From contig NZ_CP129235.1 in assembly GCF_030413635.1 (NCBI RefSeq), positions 2,604,001-2,668,000 of the forward strand: a stretch of DNA of 64,000 nucleotides, given 5' to 3'. Positions 17,085-25,873 of the stretch are shown piece by piece. A program made the position numbers and the translations under genes. The notes beneath the pieces are model-generated. The model did not search any database and was not told where the DNA came from. It saw nothing but the letters and a program-made list of their open reading frames with translations. Source of the DNA: Planococcus shenhongbingii. Its GTDB lineage: Bacteria > Bacillota > Bacilli > Bacillales_A > Planococcaceae. Each line of letters opens with the position of its first letter. Position 1 is the first letter of the stretch.

Positions 17085-18279
17085 GTAAATCTTCCTTTTC
17101 CAGTATTAATTGAAGCACATGGCGTGCAAGTTCCAGTTTCGGCATCATGCCGAAGGACTGTTCAAAGCCGTCTTTGCCGTAGACTGTCACGCGGTTCGTA
17201 TCCGATTCAAATCCAGCTTCCGCCTCGCTGACATCATTAGCGATAATGTAATCCGCATTTTTCCGTTCCAATTTATCTTTTGCGTATTGTCCGACATTGT
17301 TCGTTTCAGCTGCAAAGCCGATCAGCAATTGATTGGTCTTGGTTTTTCCGAGATGCTGCAGGATATCAACGGTACGCTCCAACTCAAGGATTGAACCGCC
17401 TTCCTGTTTTTTCATTTTCTGGTTATGCACATCAATAGGCCGGTAATCAGCCACCGCTGCCGTCTTGATGACCACATCAGCCGTCAGGTATTCCGATTCT
17501 ACTGCATTTAGCATGTCTTCCGCACTTTCCACAAATATCCGCTGGACGCCTTTCGGTACTGGCAAAGAAACGGGGCCGCTGATCAGAATCGTTTCAGCAC
17601 CCATTTCAGCTGCGGCTTCTGCCATCGCATAGCCCATTTTACCGCTGGAGAAGTTGGTAAGGAAACGAACGGGGTCAATGCGTTCACGCGTTGGCCCTGC
17701 AGTTACCACTACTTTTTTTCCAGCCAGCAGTTTCGGGCGGGCAAAAAAGTCGGCTACCAGTTCCGTGATTTTTTCCGGTTCTTCCAACCGTCCTTTTCCG
17801 ACATAACCACAAGCCAGAAAACCTTCAGACGGCTCGATAAACTGAACGCCATCATCATGCAGACGCTGGATATTGCGTTTGACTGCCGCATGGTCATACA
17901 TATGCACATTCATCGCCGGAGCTACCCAAATGGGAGCGGTCGCTGCAAGCAGCGTTGTCGTCAGCATGTCATCACCGATGCCGTTTGCCAGTTTTCCGAT
18001 AACATTTGCAGTAGCAGGCGCTACGATGATTAAATCTGCCCAGTCGGCAAGGTCGATATGAGCGATGACGGATGAATCTTTTTCATCGAACGTATCATAA
18101 TAGACATCGTTTCTGGACAACACCTGGAAAGACAGCGGCTGGACAAATTGGCGTGCAGACCCAGTCATGATCACTTTGACGGAAGCTCCTGCCTGAGACA
18201 ATTTGCTGACAAGCGCAACCGCTTTATAAACGGCGATTCCCCCGCTTACACACAATAAAATTTTACGATTTGCCAACAA
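17074..18279 (-). CDS. coaBC: Bifunctional phosphopantothenoylcysteine decarboxylase / phosphopantothenate-cysteine ligase
   Basis: Catalyses two consecutive steps of coenzyme A synthesis. The flavin-dependent CoaC half starts at KILLCVSGGIAVYKA and includes PAMNVHMYDH and the substrate flap ACGYVGKGRL with its cysteine. The CTP-dependent CoaB half starts near KKVVVTAGPTRERIDPVR and includes KTAAVADYRP. An upstream ATG in frame (18312) lies within the rpoZ terminator-like hairpin and has no ribosome-binding site. TTG 18279, 8 nt after AGAAAGGG, is preferred and gives 401 residues, the usual size. Confidence 0.95.
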   Translation of the reverse strand: MLANRKILLCVSGGIAVYKAVALVSKLSQAGASVKVIMTGSARQFVQPLSFQVLSRNDVYYDTFDEKDSSVIAHIDLADWADLIIVAPATANVIGKLANGIGDDMLTTTLLAATAPIWVAPAMNVHMYDHAAVKRNIQRLHDDGVQFIEPSEGFLACGYVGKGRLEEPEKITELVADFFARPKLLAGKKVVVTAGPTRERIDPVRFLTNFSSGKMGYAMAEAAAEMGAETILISGPVSLPVPKGVQRIFVESAEDMLNAVESEYLTADVVIKTAAVADYRPIDVHNQKMKKQEGGSILELERTVDILQHLGKTKTNQLLIGFAAETNNVGQYAKDKLERKNADYIIANDVSEAEAGFESDTNRVTVYGKDGFEQSFGMMPKLELARHVLQLILEKEDLHDR

Positions 18280-18299
18280 TATAAACACCCTTTCTAAAC

Positions 18300-18336
18300 A
18301 ACAAACTCCCAAAGAACAAGTTTGCTCTGGGAGTCG
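18300..18336 (-). terminator. Hairpin between rpoZ and coaBC (weak terminator or attenuator)
   Basis: On the minus strand ACTCCCAGAGCAA pairs with TTGTTCTTTGGGAGT around a short loop. It is followed by TTGTTGTTT rather than a clean T-run, so it may only partly uncouple rpoZ from the coaBC-priA run. Confidence 0.55.
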
Positions 18337-18353
18337 TTTGCTGCGATTAATGG

Positions 18354-18577
18354 TTAAATTTCATCCTCATAAATTGCATATTCATCTTGATGTTCTAGTC
18401 TTAATACGCCGGCTGCTACTTCTTCAAGCGCTTTGCCGACCGACTTAGCTGAAACATAGCTGTCTAATTTTTCATCGCCGTGCTCGTGCAATTGACGGGC
18501 GCGCTTTGACGCAAGGGCAACCAGTGAGTACTTCGAATCAATCTCGTTTTTTAACTTATCAACGGATGGGTATAACA

Positions 18578-18578
<1 letters not shown>
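18354..18578 (-). CDS. rpoZ: DNA-directed RNA polymerase omega subunit
   Basis: 74 residues; MLYPSVDKLKNEIDSKYSLV followed by ASKRARQL and SAKSVGKALEEVAAG is diagnostic of omega, which helps assemble the polymerase beta-prime subunit. The ATG overlaps the gmk stop by one base (TAATG), a gmk-rpoZ pairing conserved in most bacteria. Confidence 0.97.
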
Positions 18579-19469
<891 letters not shown>

Positions 19470-19590
19470 CCTTATCACCGCCATCGCAACTGATCTTCGT
19501 TGTTCGTTTTCTTTCTAACTGTCTTATTATATCATATTATACCGTGAAAATGATAAGATGGAACAAAACGATTTGAAAGAGGGATTTTTA

Positions 19591-21258
19591 ATGGCATTTG
19601 ATGGATTATTCACAAAAGCAATGACACGTGAGCTTCAACAACTTGTGTCAGGCAGAATTTCAAAAGTTCATCAGCCTAACCAGCTTGAACTGTTATTGCA
19701 TATCCGCGCACAAGGAAAAAACCATAAATTACTGATTTCAATTCATCCTTCGTATTCGCGCATCCACTTGACAGCGGCGGCGAACATCAACCCATCCGAA
19801 CCTCCGATGTTTTGTATGCTTCTCCGCAAACATATCGAGGGCGGTGTGATAACGGAAGTCATCCAGCATGAAATGGACCGTTTGGTCATTTTGAAAATCA
19901 AAAGCAAAAACGAAATCGGCGATGACATTGAAAGAGAGCTCCATATAGAAATTATGGGCCGCCATTCAAACATCATCCTGGTTGATTCAGAGCGTATGAT
20001 GATTCTCGACAGCTTGAAGCATTTGCCGCCGAGTGTCAACTCCTTCCGTACGATTTTGCCGGGCCAGCCCTATGTATTCCCGCCTTCCCAAGAAAAGCAA
20101 AATCCTTTTGAAGCTTCTAATGGCTTGGCAGAATTCGAAGAGAAGGAAATCGTCAGCACTTTTGCCGGATTCTCTCCATTAAATGCGCGCGAACTTTATT
20201 TCCGGATGGAACAGGCTGACAATAAAAAAGAAATCGCTGACCATTTTCTACAGGACTTTCTAAAAGAACAGCCAACCGGCTACTACATAGAACTTGAAGG
20301 AAAAAGCTTTTTCTCCGCCACTCAACTGACGCATATCAATGGCACTGAAATGGTATTCCCAACGCTTGGGGAGCTTCTTGACCGCATGTATTACGCCAAA
20401 GCGGAACGTGATCGCGTTAAACAGCAAGCAGGCGACTTGGAACGCTGGCTTCAAAACGAAATCGCCAAACTGAAATTAAAACTTAAAAAATTGAAAAAAG
20501 AACAAGACCAGGCGGAAAAACGTGATCAGCTGCAGTTAAACGGTGAATTGATCATGGCCAATCTCCATCGCATTACAAAAGGCACGAAAGAGATTGAAGT
20601 CGACAATTATTACAACGATGAAAAAGTCACCATCACACTTGATCCTAGGAAAACGCCGATCGAGAACTCGCAGAAATATTATTCGCGCTACCAAAAAGCG
20701 AAAACCGCGTTGATTAAAACCCAAGAACAAATTGAAAAGACTATTGAAGACATCTACTATTTTGAAACCCTTATGCAGCAGGTCCAGCAAGCGGGGATTT
20801 CCGATATCGAAGAAATCCGGGAGGAACTGGCAGAACAGGGTTTCATGAAAGCACAGAAATCGAAGAAGAAGAAAAAACCGACGAAACCTTCCGTTGAATC
20901 ATATGTATCCAGCACCGGCGTCCCCATTTCGGTCGGCAAAAACAACAAACAAAACGATTATGTCACATTCAAAGTCGCCGCTAAGTCCGATACGTGGCTT
21001 CATACCAAGGATATTCCTGGATCGCATGTCATCATTCATTCACATGAGCCTGATGAAACAACGATTACGGAAGCAGCCACGATTGCTGCATACTTCAGTA
21101 AAGCTCGAGAGTCGAGTTCAGTTCCGGTCGATTACACAGAAGTTCGCCAAGTGAAAAAACCAAATGGTTCAAAACCCGGTTTTGTCATCTATTTTGAACA
21201 AAAAACCGTTTTTGTCACACCCGATGAAGATTTGATCATTAAATTAAAAAATAAGTGA
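19591..21258 (+). CDS. rqcH: Ribosome quality-control protein RqcH (NFACT family; formerly fibronectin-binding protein)
   Basis: Homologue of NEMF/Rqc2 that recruits tRNA-Ala to stalled 50S subunits and adds alanine tails to stuck nascent chains. 555 residues from ATG 19591, 7 nt after GAAAGAGGG. NFACT-N starts at MAFDGLFTKAMTREL and includes GRHSNIILVD. A long charged coiled coil runs over about 275-340 (LKLKLKKLKKEQDQAEKRDQ) and again around 375-430. The NFACT-R domain follows (STGVPISVGKNNKQNDY, DTWLHTKDIPGSHVII). The gene is divergent from remA, with A/T-rich promoter sequence between. Confidence 0.95.
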   Translation: MAFDGLFTKAMTRELQQLVSGRISKVHQPNQLELLLHIRAQGKNHKLLISIHPSYSRIHLTAAANINPSEPPMFCMLLRKHIEGGVITEVIQHEMDRLVILKIKSKNEIGDDIERELHIEIMGRHSNIILVDSERMMILDSLKHLPPSVNSFRTILPGQPYVFPPSQEKQNPFEASNGLAEFEEKEIVSTFAGFSPLNARELYFRMEQADNKKEIADHFLQDFLKEQPTGYYIELEGKSFFSATQLTHINGTEMVFPTLGELLDRMYYAKAERDRVKQQAGDLERWLQNEIAKLKLKLKKLKKEQDQAEKRDQLQLNGELIMANLHRITKGTKEIEVDNYYNDEKVTITLDPRKTPIENSQKYYSRYQKAKTALIKTQEQIEKTIEDIYYFETLMQQVQQAGISDIEEIREELAEQGFMKAQKSKKKKKPTKPSVESYVSSTGVPISVGKNNKQNDYVTFKVAAKSDTWLHTKDIPGSHVIIHSHEPDETTITEAATIAAYFSKARESSSVPVDYTEVRQVKKPNGSKPGFVIYFEQKTVFVTPDEDLIIKLKNK

Positions 21259-21263
21259 TATTG

Positions 21264-21294
21264 ACGGGAAAGCTTTGCGCTTTTCCGTTTTTTA
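21264..21294 (+). terminator. rqcH intrinsic terminator
   Basis: ACGGGAAAGC (21264-21273) pairs with GCTTTTCCGT (21278-21287) with one G-T pair, followed by TTTTTT. Confidence 0.9.
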
Positions 21295-21297
21295 TAT

Positions 21298-21400
21298 GAA
21301 ATATGCTCGGTAAAAATAAACATGCGCCCTATAAACAAAGAAATACGCACAGTAACAGTTAAAATAAGCTCGGTTAATCGTTAAATATGCTTCTGCACGT
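21298..21400 (+). repeat. Array A: five degenerate direct repeats with ~21-bp period
   Basis: Successive units begin AAATATGCTCGGTAA, AAACATGCGCCCTAT, AAATACGCACAGTAA, AAATAAGCTCGGTTAA and AAATATGCTTCTGC. The GC dinucleotide of each unit lies at 21305, 21324, 21347, 21368 and 21389 (steps 19, 23, 21, 21). The array starts four bases after the rqcH terminator and ends about 110 bp before the next gene. No open frame passes through it. Function unknown. Confidence 0.7.
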
Positions 21401-21445
21401 GTGTTAGTTTACATAACAAAATTATTATTAAATGAATTGATTGCA

Positions 21446-21474
21446 TTGCTTGAATTCAAAGTAAATGCTATCTT
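21446..21474 (+). promoter_or_regulatory. Candidate promoter of the amino-acid importer genes
   Basis: TTGCTT (21446-21451), 17-bp spacer, TATCTT (21469-21474), 35 bp before the ATG at 21509. The fit to sigma-A boxes is moderate. Confidence 0.45.
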
Positions 21475-21508
21475 TTTAAAGAACATAAATTTTGGGAGGC
21501 TTATACAT

Positions 21509-22360
21509 ATGATTACTTTTTTCAACAAGCCAAATTGGCTGGTGGCGACTGGCGTCGCATCAATGGTTTTATTAGCAGGCTGCGGCAATAATAGCAGCGA
21601 TACAGCAGAATCCGCTGAAACCAAAACAGCATGGGACGAAATTCAGGAACAAGGCTCCATGACCGTTGCGACTTCCGGAACACTTCTTGCCACTTCGTTC
21701 CGGGATGCAGAATCTGATAAACTGACCGGTTTTGAAGTGGAAGTCGTCCGTGAGCTGGGCACTCGCCTGGATTTGGATATTGAATTCAAAGAGCTCGGGT
21801 TTGACGAGATGCTGACAAGCGTCAACACTGGCCAAATCGATATCGCAGCAAACGACATCGAAATTTCGGAAGACCGTTTGGATAAATTCACCTTCTCTAC
21901 GCCTATCAAATATTCTTATGGCACAGCAGTTGTTCGAAAAGATGATTTATCCGGCATCAAAACGCTGGAAGACTTGAAAGGCAAAAAAGCTGCTGGCGCT
22001 TCTACATCCATTTATATGGAACTTGCCCGGGACTATGGAGCTGAAGAAGTGACTTATGATAATGCGACAAACGAAGTGTATTTGCGCGATGTATCAATCG
22101 GCCGAACCGATGTCATTTTGAATGACTATTATTTGTCGAAGTTTGGAGTAGCTGCTTTTCCTGAGCTGAACATTACAATTCATCCTGACATCAAGTACAG
22201 CCCATCAGAAGTTGGCCTTGTAATGAATAAAGACAACACGGAACTTGCTGAAAACGTTAATAAAGTATTAGAAGAAATGCTGGCGGACGGAACGATTTCT
22301 AAGATTTCCGCTGAGTTTTTCGATGGTGCAGATGTATCGGTAAAACCGGATATTGAGTAA
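21509..22360 (+). CDS. Amino-acid ABC transporter substrate-binding lipoprotein (SBP family 3)
   Basis: 283 residues from ATG 21509 behind GGGAGG. A lipoprotein signal with lipobox LLAGC puts the acylated cysteine at residue 25, so the protein sits on the outer face of the membrane. The mature part is a bilobed family-3 solute-binding protein: GTLLATSFRDAESDKLTGFEVEV, GFDEMLTSVNTGQIDIAAND, ITEDR-like SEDRLDKFTFSTP, and the hinge-type LKGKKAAGAST. The closest recalled relatives are the TcyJ/YxeM types for cystine and other sulfur compounds, but the ligand cannot be settled from sequence. It is followed at 23 nt by its permease. Confidence 0.88.
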   Translation: MITFFNKPNWLVATGVASMVLLAGCGNNSSDTAESAETKTAWDEIQEQGSMTVATSGTLLATSFRDAESDKLTGFEVEVVRELGTRLDLDIEFKELGFDEMLTSVNTGQIDIAANDIEISEDRLDKFTFSTPIKYSYGTAVVRKDDLSGIKTLEDLKGKKAAGASTSIYMELARDYGAEEVTYDNATNEVYLRDVSIGRTDVILNDYYLSKFGVAAFPELNITIHPDIKYSPSEVGLVMNKDNTELAENVNKVLEEMLADGTISKISAEFFDGADVSVKPDIE

Positions 22361-22383
22361 GTCATTAAAATGGAGGGTTTGTC

Positions 22384-23061
22384 ATGAGTGATATTGAATG
22401 GGGGCTGCTCTTTGATCCGGCATTGGCGATTGAATCCCTTCCTTATGTATTGGAAGGCATCTGGTACACCTTGCTGATTTCGATAGTGAGCATGGGATTG
22501 GGACTGATTATCGGTTTTTTCCTGGCGCTTGCCCGCACTTCCAAACTCATCTTGCTTCAATGGCCGGCACGCCTCTATATCTCCTTTATGCGAGGCGTCC
22601 CGATTTTGGTCATTTTGTTTTTGCTGTATTTTGCCTTGCCGGTAATCGGCATCGAGTTCACCGCATTGCAGGCTGCTTTAATTGGCTTCACCATCAACTC
22701 CGCTGCCTATATCGCTGAAGTATTCCGGTCCTCATTAGCTTCAGTTGACAAAGGGCAATGGGAGTCATCAACTGCACTCGGCCTGTCCTACTGGCAAACG
22801 ATGCAGCGGATTATACTGCCGCAGTCTGTCCGGATTGCCGTGCCCCCGCTTTCAAATGTTTTTCTGGACTTGATCAAAGCCTCTTCTTTAGCAGCGATGA
22901 TCACGGTTCCGGAAATTTTTCAAAAAGCCCGAATCGTCGGGGCACGTGAATACGATTTGCTGACATTATTGATTCTAGTGGCGCTCATTTATTGGGCAAT
23001 TTGTTCTGTCATGACCATTCTGCAAAATTATTTAGAAAAACGCTTTGCAGATTTTTTGTGA
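22384..23061 (+). CDS. Amino-acid ABC transporter permease (HisM/GlnP type)
   Basis: 225 residues with about five membrane segments. The His/Glu/Gln/Arg/opine permease signature is present at the N-terminus (LPYVLEGIWYTLLISIVSMG), and the EAA loop that docks the ATPase is seen in SSTALGLSYWQTMQRIILPQ (about 129-148). It shares a transcript with the lipoprotein gene. The expected ATP-binding subunit gene is absent: a terminator follows at once, and the next genes are on the other strand and belong to an exporter family. Confidence 0.9.
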   Translation: MSDIEWGLLFDPALAIESLPYVLEGIWYTLLISIVSMGLGLIIGFFLALARTSKLILLQWPARLYISFMRGVPILVILFLLYFALPVIGIEFTALQAALIGFTINSAAYIAEVFRSSLASVDKGQWESSTALGLSYWQTMQRIILPQSVRIAVPPLSNVFLDLIKASSLAAMITVPEIFQKARIVGAREYDLLTLLILVALIYWAICSVMTILQNYLEKRFADFL

Positions 23062-23077
23062 AGAAGAAATCATCAAC

Positions 23078-23112
23078 ACAAAAAAGGCTTCCTTTTATGG
23101 AAGCCTTTTGCG
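23078..23112. terminator. Bidirectional terminator between importer and exporter genes
   Basis: AAAAGGCTTCC (about 23083-23093) pairs with GGAAGCCTTTT (about 23098-23108). A-rich sequence on the left and T-rich sequence on the right make it usable for the plus-strand permease gene and the minus-strand ABC-2 gene, which converge here. Confidence 0.88.
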
Positions 23113-23140
23113 TTTGTTACATATGATTTTTTCTGGTCCG

Positions 23141-24097
23141 TTAATGCCCCGCCACGTCCCGTTTTGTAAAAGCGATCCAAGCGGCTGCATGGAACACTAC
23201 AAAATAGACACCCAGTACAATAATAGAGAATGTCAGTGTCATTCCTTCCACCAGGGGCTGTGCTCCATTAAAGTATTGCATTAAGTTCGTATTCGCAAAC
23301 AGGATATATTTCGACCATTCGTATCGGGACACGAATGACATCATTGTACTTCCAGCCATCATCAGAAAAATTGCCAGCCCGATTGCCATGCTGCTGCTTC
23401 TGAAGATAGTCGAGATCATAAATGCAAATGTTGCCATCATCACAAGCGTCACCATTTTAAATCCGTAAGACACCAAAATCTCCTTAATAACATTACTTTC
23501 CGCGAATCCATCAGCTGTCGATATGACGATGTTTGGCGACAAACCGTTGACTCCGAAGAATAGCGCACCGATAACCCATGAAAATATAAGCAGCGATACT
23601 AATAATGTCGCTGCAAAAACCAGCACGGATACATATTTCGCAAGTAAAATCTTTGTCCGCGAAATCGGCCGGATCAGCAGAAGCTTGATGGTTCCCCACT
23701 GGAACTCATTGGCGATAATACCGGCAGCCACGATAATGGTAAACAAACTGAGAAGCGAAGAGATCATGGCATTTTCCAGCACATATTCCCAGGCGTCGTA
23801 AGGTTTAGGTTTTATATTATTTTCAAGATGATAATTGTTTTTTTCAATGATCATCGGATTGCTGAACGAGGCAAATTCATCCTGCTCCATTTCAGCTGTA
23901 AGCTTCACATTTTCTGTTTGCAGTTCTTCTTTCCAGTTTTCCCCGTATTCAGTTTTCAATATATCCGTATCCATAAACGTATTCACCAATCCGCCGACCA
24001 AAGCGGCCATCGCTATAAATGCAATCATGATCCAAGCCGATTTTTTTGAATACAGTTTGATTTGTTCATTCCAAACCAACTTCAGAAAATTATTCAA
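23141..24097 (-). CDS. ABC-2 type exporter, membrane subunit
   Basis: 318 residues with about six membrane segments: one near the N-terminus (SAWIMIAFIAMAALVGG), a long extracytoplasmic loop (about 45-105), then MISSLLSLFTIIVAAGIIANE, ISRTKILLAKYVSVLVFAATLL, and three more toward the end. The segment NEFQWGTIKLLLIRPISRTK is typical of ABC-2 permeases of the BcrB/NatB/lantibiotic-immunity kind. The TTG start lies after GGGGAG and overlaps the ATPase gene. Substrate unknown. Confidence 0.87.
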   Translation of the reverse strand: MNNFLKLVWNEQIKLYSKKSAWIMIAFIAMAALVGGLVNTFMDTDILKTEYGENWKEELQTENVKLTAEMEQDEFASFSNPMIIEKNNYHLENNIKPKPYDAWEYVLENAMISSLLSLFTIIVAAGIIANEFQWGTIKLLLIRPISRTKILLAKYVSVLVFAATLLVSLLIFSWVIGALFFGVNGLSPNIVISTADGFAESNVIKEILVSYGFKMVTLVMMATFAFMISTIFRSSSMAIGLAIFLMMAGSTMMSFVSRYEWSKYILFANTNLMQYFNGAQPLVEGMTLTFSIIVLGVYFVVFHAAAWIAFTKRDVAGH

Positions 24098-25013
24098 TTG
24101 TATTCTCCCCTATCAGATCAAAGAATTTGTCTTCCAATGTAGATTGGAGCACCCGCACTCCGTAAACATCCATTCCTTTATGAATCAATTCTTTCAAAAC
24201 TTTAGGGATTTGTTCTTTTGTCAGGGATAAGACCAGCTCTTTTTTATGTACCGTCACTTTATGCGCTGTATGTGCTTCCAGGAAATCCTTTGCTGATTCA
24301 AGCGGATGGACTTCAATATGCACATCTTTTACATCGTTTTGGACTTCGATGCTTTTAATGGATTCTATGGCAATCAATTCACCATTTTTAATGATGCCAA
24401 TCCGGTCGCACATCAATTCGATTTCAGACAATAGATGGCTGGAAACAATGACCGCCACATTTTCCTGTTCTGCCAAATTGCGTATGTATTTCCGGATTTC
24501 ACGGATGCCTGAAGGATCAAGTCCGTTCGTCGGTTCATCAAGTATCAAAATTGAAGGCCTATGCAGCAATGCCTGTGCAATGCCAAGGCGCTGGCGCATT
24601 CCAAGAGAATAGCGTCCCGCTTTTTCATGGATGGCTTTATCCAGACCTACCAATGACACCACTTCTTGGATCCGTTCAGGGGTAATTCCTTCCATCATAC
24701 GGGCAAAATGCTGTAAATTTTTCATGCCGCTCATAAAGGGATACATTTCCGGATTTTCCACAATTGCTCCGACATGCCGGATGGCTCCTTTATAATCATT
24801 TTTAATGCTTTTTCCTTGGATTATTACATCCCCTTCTGTAATATTCATCAGTCCTACCATCATGCGGATTGTCGTCGTTTTACCGGCGCCGTTCGGCCCT
24901 AAGAATCCAAATACTTCTCCAGCCTTTATATCGAAGCTTAATCCTTTGATAATTGATTTGTTTCCGATGGTTTTCTTTAAATCAATCAATTGCATAGCTG
25001 CTGACTTTACCAA
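24090..25013 (-). CDS. ABC exporter ATP-binding subunit (BcrA/NatA-like)
   Basis: 307 residues. Walker A GPNGAGKTTT (about 39-48), Q-loop region VGAIVENPEMYPFMSG, signature YSLGMRQRLGIAQALL, Walker B LILDEPTNGLDP and the switch histidine in SSHLLSEIE are present, so the protein should be an active ATPase. The C-terminal ~80 residues form the accessory domain common in BcrA-type exporters. The start is a TTG exactly 7 nt after GGAGG; the first ATG is six codons later. Genes of this type export peptides, ions or drugs; no immunity peptide, bacteriocin or two-component genes are adjacent. Confidence 0.88.
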   Translation of the reverse strand: MVKSAAMQLIDLKKTIGNKSIIKGLSFDIKAGEVFGFLGPNGAGKTTTIRMMVGLMNITEGDVIIQGKSIKNDYKGAIRHVGAIVENPEMYPFMSGMKNLQHFARMMEGITPERIQEVVSLVGLDKAIHEKAGRYSLGMRQRLGIAQALLHRPSILILDEPTNGLDPSGIREIRKYIRNLAEQENVAVIVSSHLLSEIELMCDRIGIIKNGELIAIESIKSIEVQNDVKDVHIEVHPLESAKDFLEAHTAHKVTVHKKELVLSLTKEQIPKVLKELIHKGMDVYGVRVLQSTLEDKFFDLIGENTIE

Positions 25014-25169
25014 AAAAACACCTCCATATTTTACCTGTCTATAGGATTATACGAAGCAAAACTATTTAAGTTTCCAAATTCGGGAATTATTTTTACATTT
25101 TTATCCTGTTATCAAAAAAGAAAAACAAATGAGTAGGAAATATAAGCCGGCGTTCCGTGTTTTCTCCGC

Positions 25170-25210
25170 AAAAAAAGTCAAAAGCTGCTTGGATATAGCA
25201 GCTTTTGACT
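25170..25210 (-). terminator. Terminator of the VOC gene
   Basis: AGTCAAAAGCTGC (25176-25188) pairs perfectly with GCAGCTTTTGACT (25198-25210), and seven T follow on the minus strand. Confidence 0.93.
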
Positions 25211-25217
25211 CTTGCCC

Positions 25218-25622
25218 TTAACTTTGTTGTGGCATATAAATGACTTCCCAAAGATGCCCATCCACATCCTGAAAACTCCAGCCGTACATATACTCATCGT
25301 CCATTCGGTCATTAGAAGCTGTACCGCCTGCGGCAAGCGCCTTATTGACCATTTCATCCACTTCTTCCCGGCTATCCGCTGAAATCGCTGTAATGACTTC
25401 CGTGTTGCGGGTTGCATCTGCTAACTCTTTTTTCGTGAATGTCTTAAAAAATGCCTCTGTTAACAGCATAACGTAAATGTTTTCTCCAACCATCATACAG
25501 GCGCCTTGCTCATTGGTCATTTCCTCATTAAATTCAAACCCCAGGCTGCTGAAAAAGTCTTTCGATTTTTGCAGGTCCTTCACTGGCAAATTCACATAGA
25601 TTTCTTTAGCTTTCACTGCCAT
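25218..25622 (-). CDS. VOC-superfamily (glyoxalase/bleomycin-resistance-like) protein
   Basis: 134 residues beginning MAVKAKEIYVNLPVKDLQKSK, with FFSSLGFEFNE, a middle ITAISADSREEVDEMVNKALAAGG and the closing WSFQDVDGHLWEVIYMP. This is the YcgJ/PhnB-like VOC fold with one beta-alpha-beta-beta-beta module in each half. The end carries the usual metal-ligand Glu (WEVIY); the first-half ligand position is not obvious. Function cannot be deduced; many relatives are annotated only as VOC or glyoxalase proteins. It has its own terminator and a strong AGGAGGAG site. Confidence 0.85.
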   Translation of the reverse strand: MAVKAKEIYVNLPVKDLQKSKDFFSSLGFEFNEEMTNEQGACMMVGENIYVMLLTEAFFKTFTKKELADATRNTEVITAISADSREEVDEMVNKALAAGGTASNDRMDDEYMYGWSFQDVDGHLWEVIYMPQQS

Positions 25623-25696
25623 TTGTTTCTCCTCCTTTCTTCCGAAATTTGTTATCTTTCTTATTCGATATAAGTTTTTATAAGTCCTTTAAAAAT

Positions 25697-25765
25697 TGAA
25701 AAGAACAGCCATTTACGGCTGTTCTTAAAAAAGCAGATATTGGGTTCCAATAGAAAATGCATCTG
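25697..25765 (-). terminator. Tandem terminators downstream of dsdA
   Basis: Two hairpins lie in series on the minus strand. The first (25765-25727) pairs CAGAT/ATCTG and ATTGG/CCAAT around a bulge and ends in CTTTTTT. The second (25726-25701) is a perfect AAGAACAGCC/GGCTGTTCTT stem followed by a T-rich tract. They end the dsdA transcript after an untranslated tail of about 110 nt. Confidence 0.75.
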
Positions 25766-25873
25766 TTGAGTAGAGTCTTCAATTTTCCAACGACACTTGT
25801 CTGCTGAATAACTACTGTTTGCAAGGCAATCTCAGAAATACTTGCCTTTTAAAAATTTAAAAGAGGAGGTAGT

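Noticed and set aside
23045..23284. Short plus-strand frame after the importer permease as a missing ATPase remnant
   Set aside because: Its product has no Walker or signature motif and it overlaps a terminator and the ABC-2 gene.
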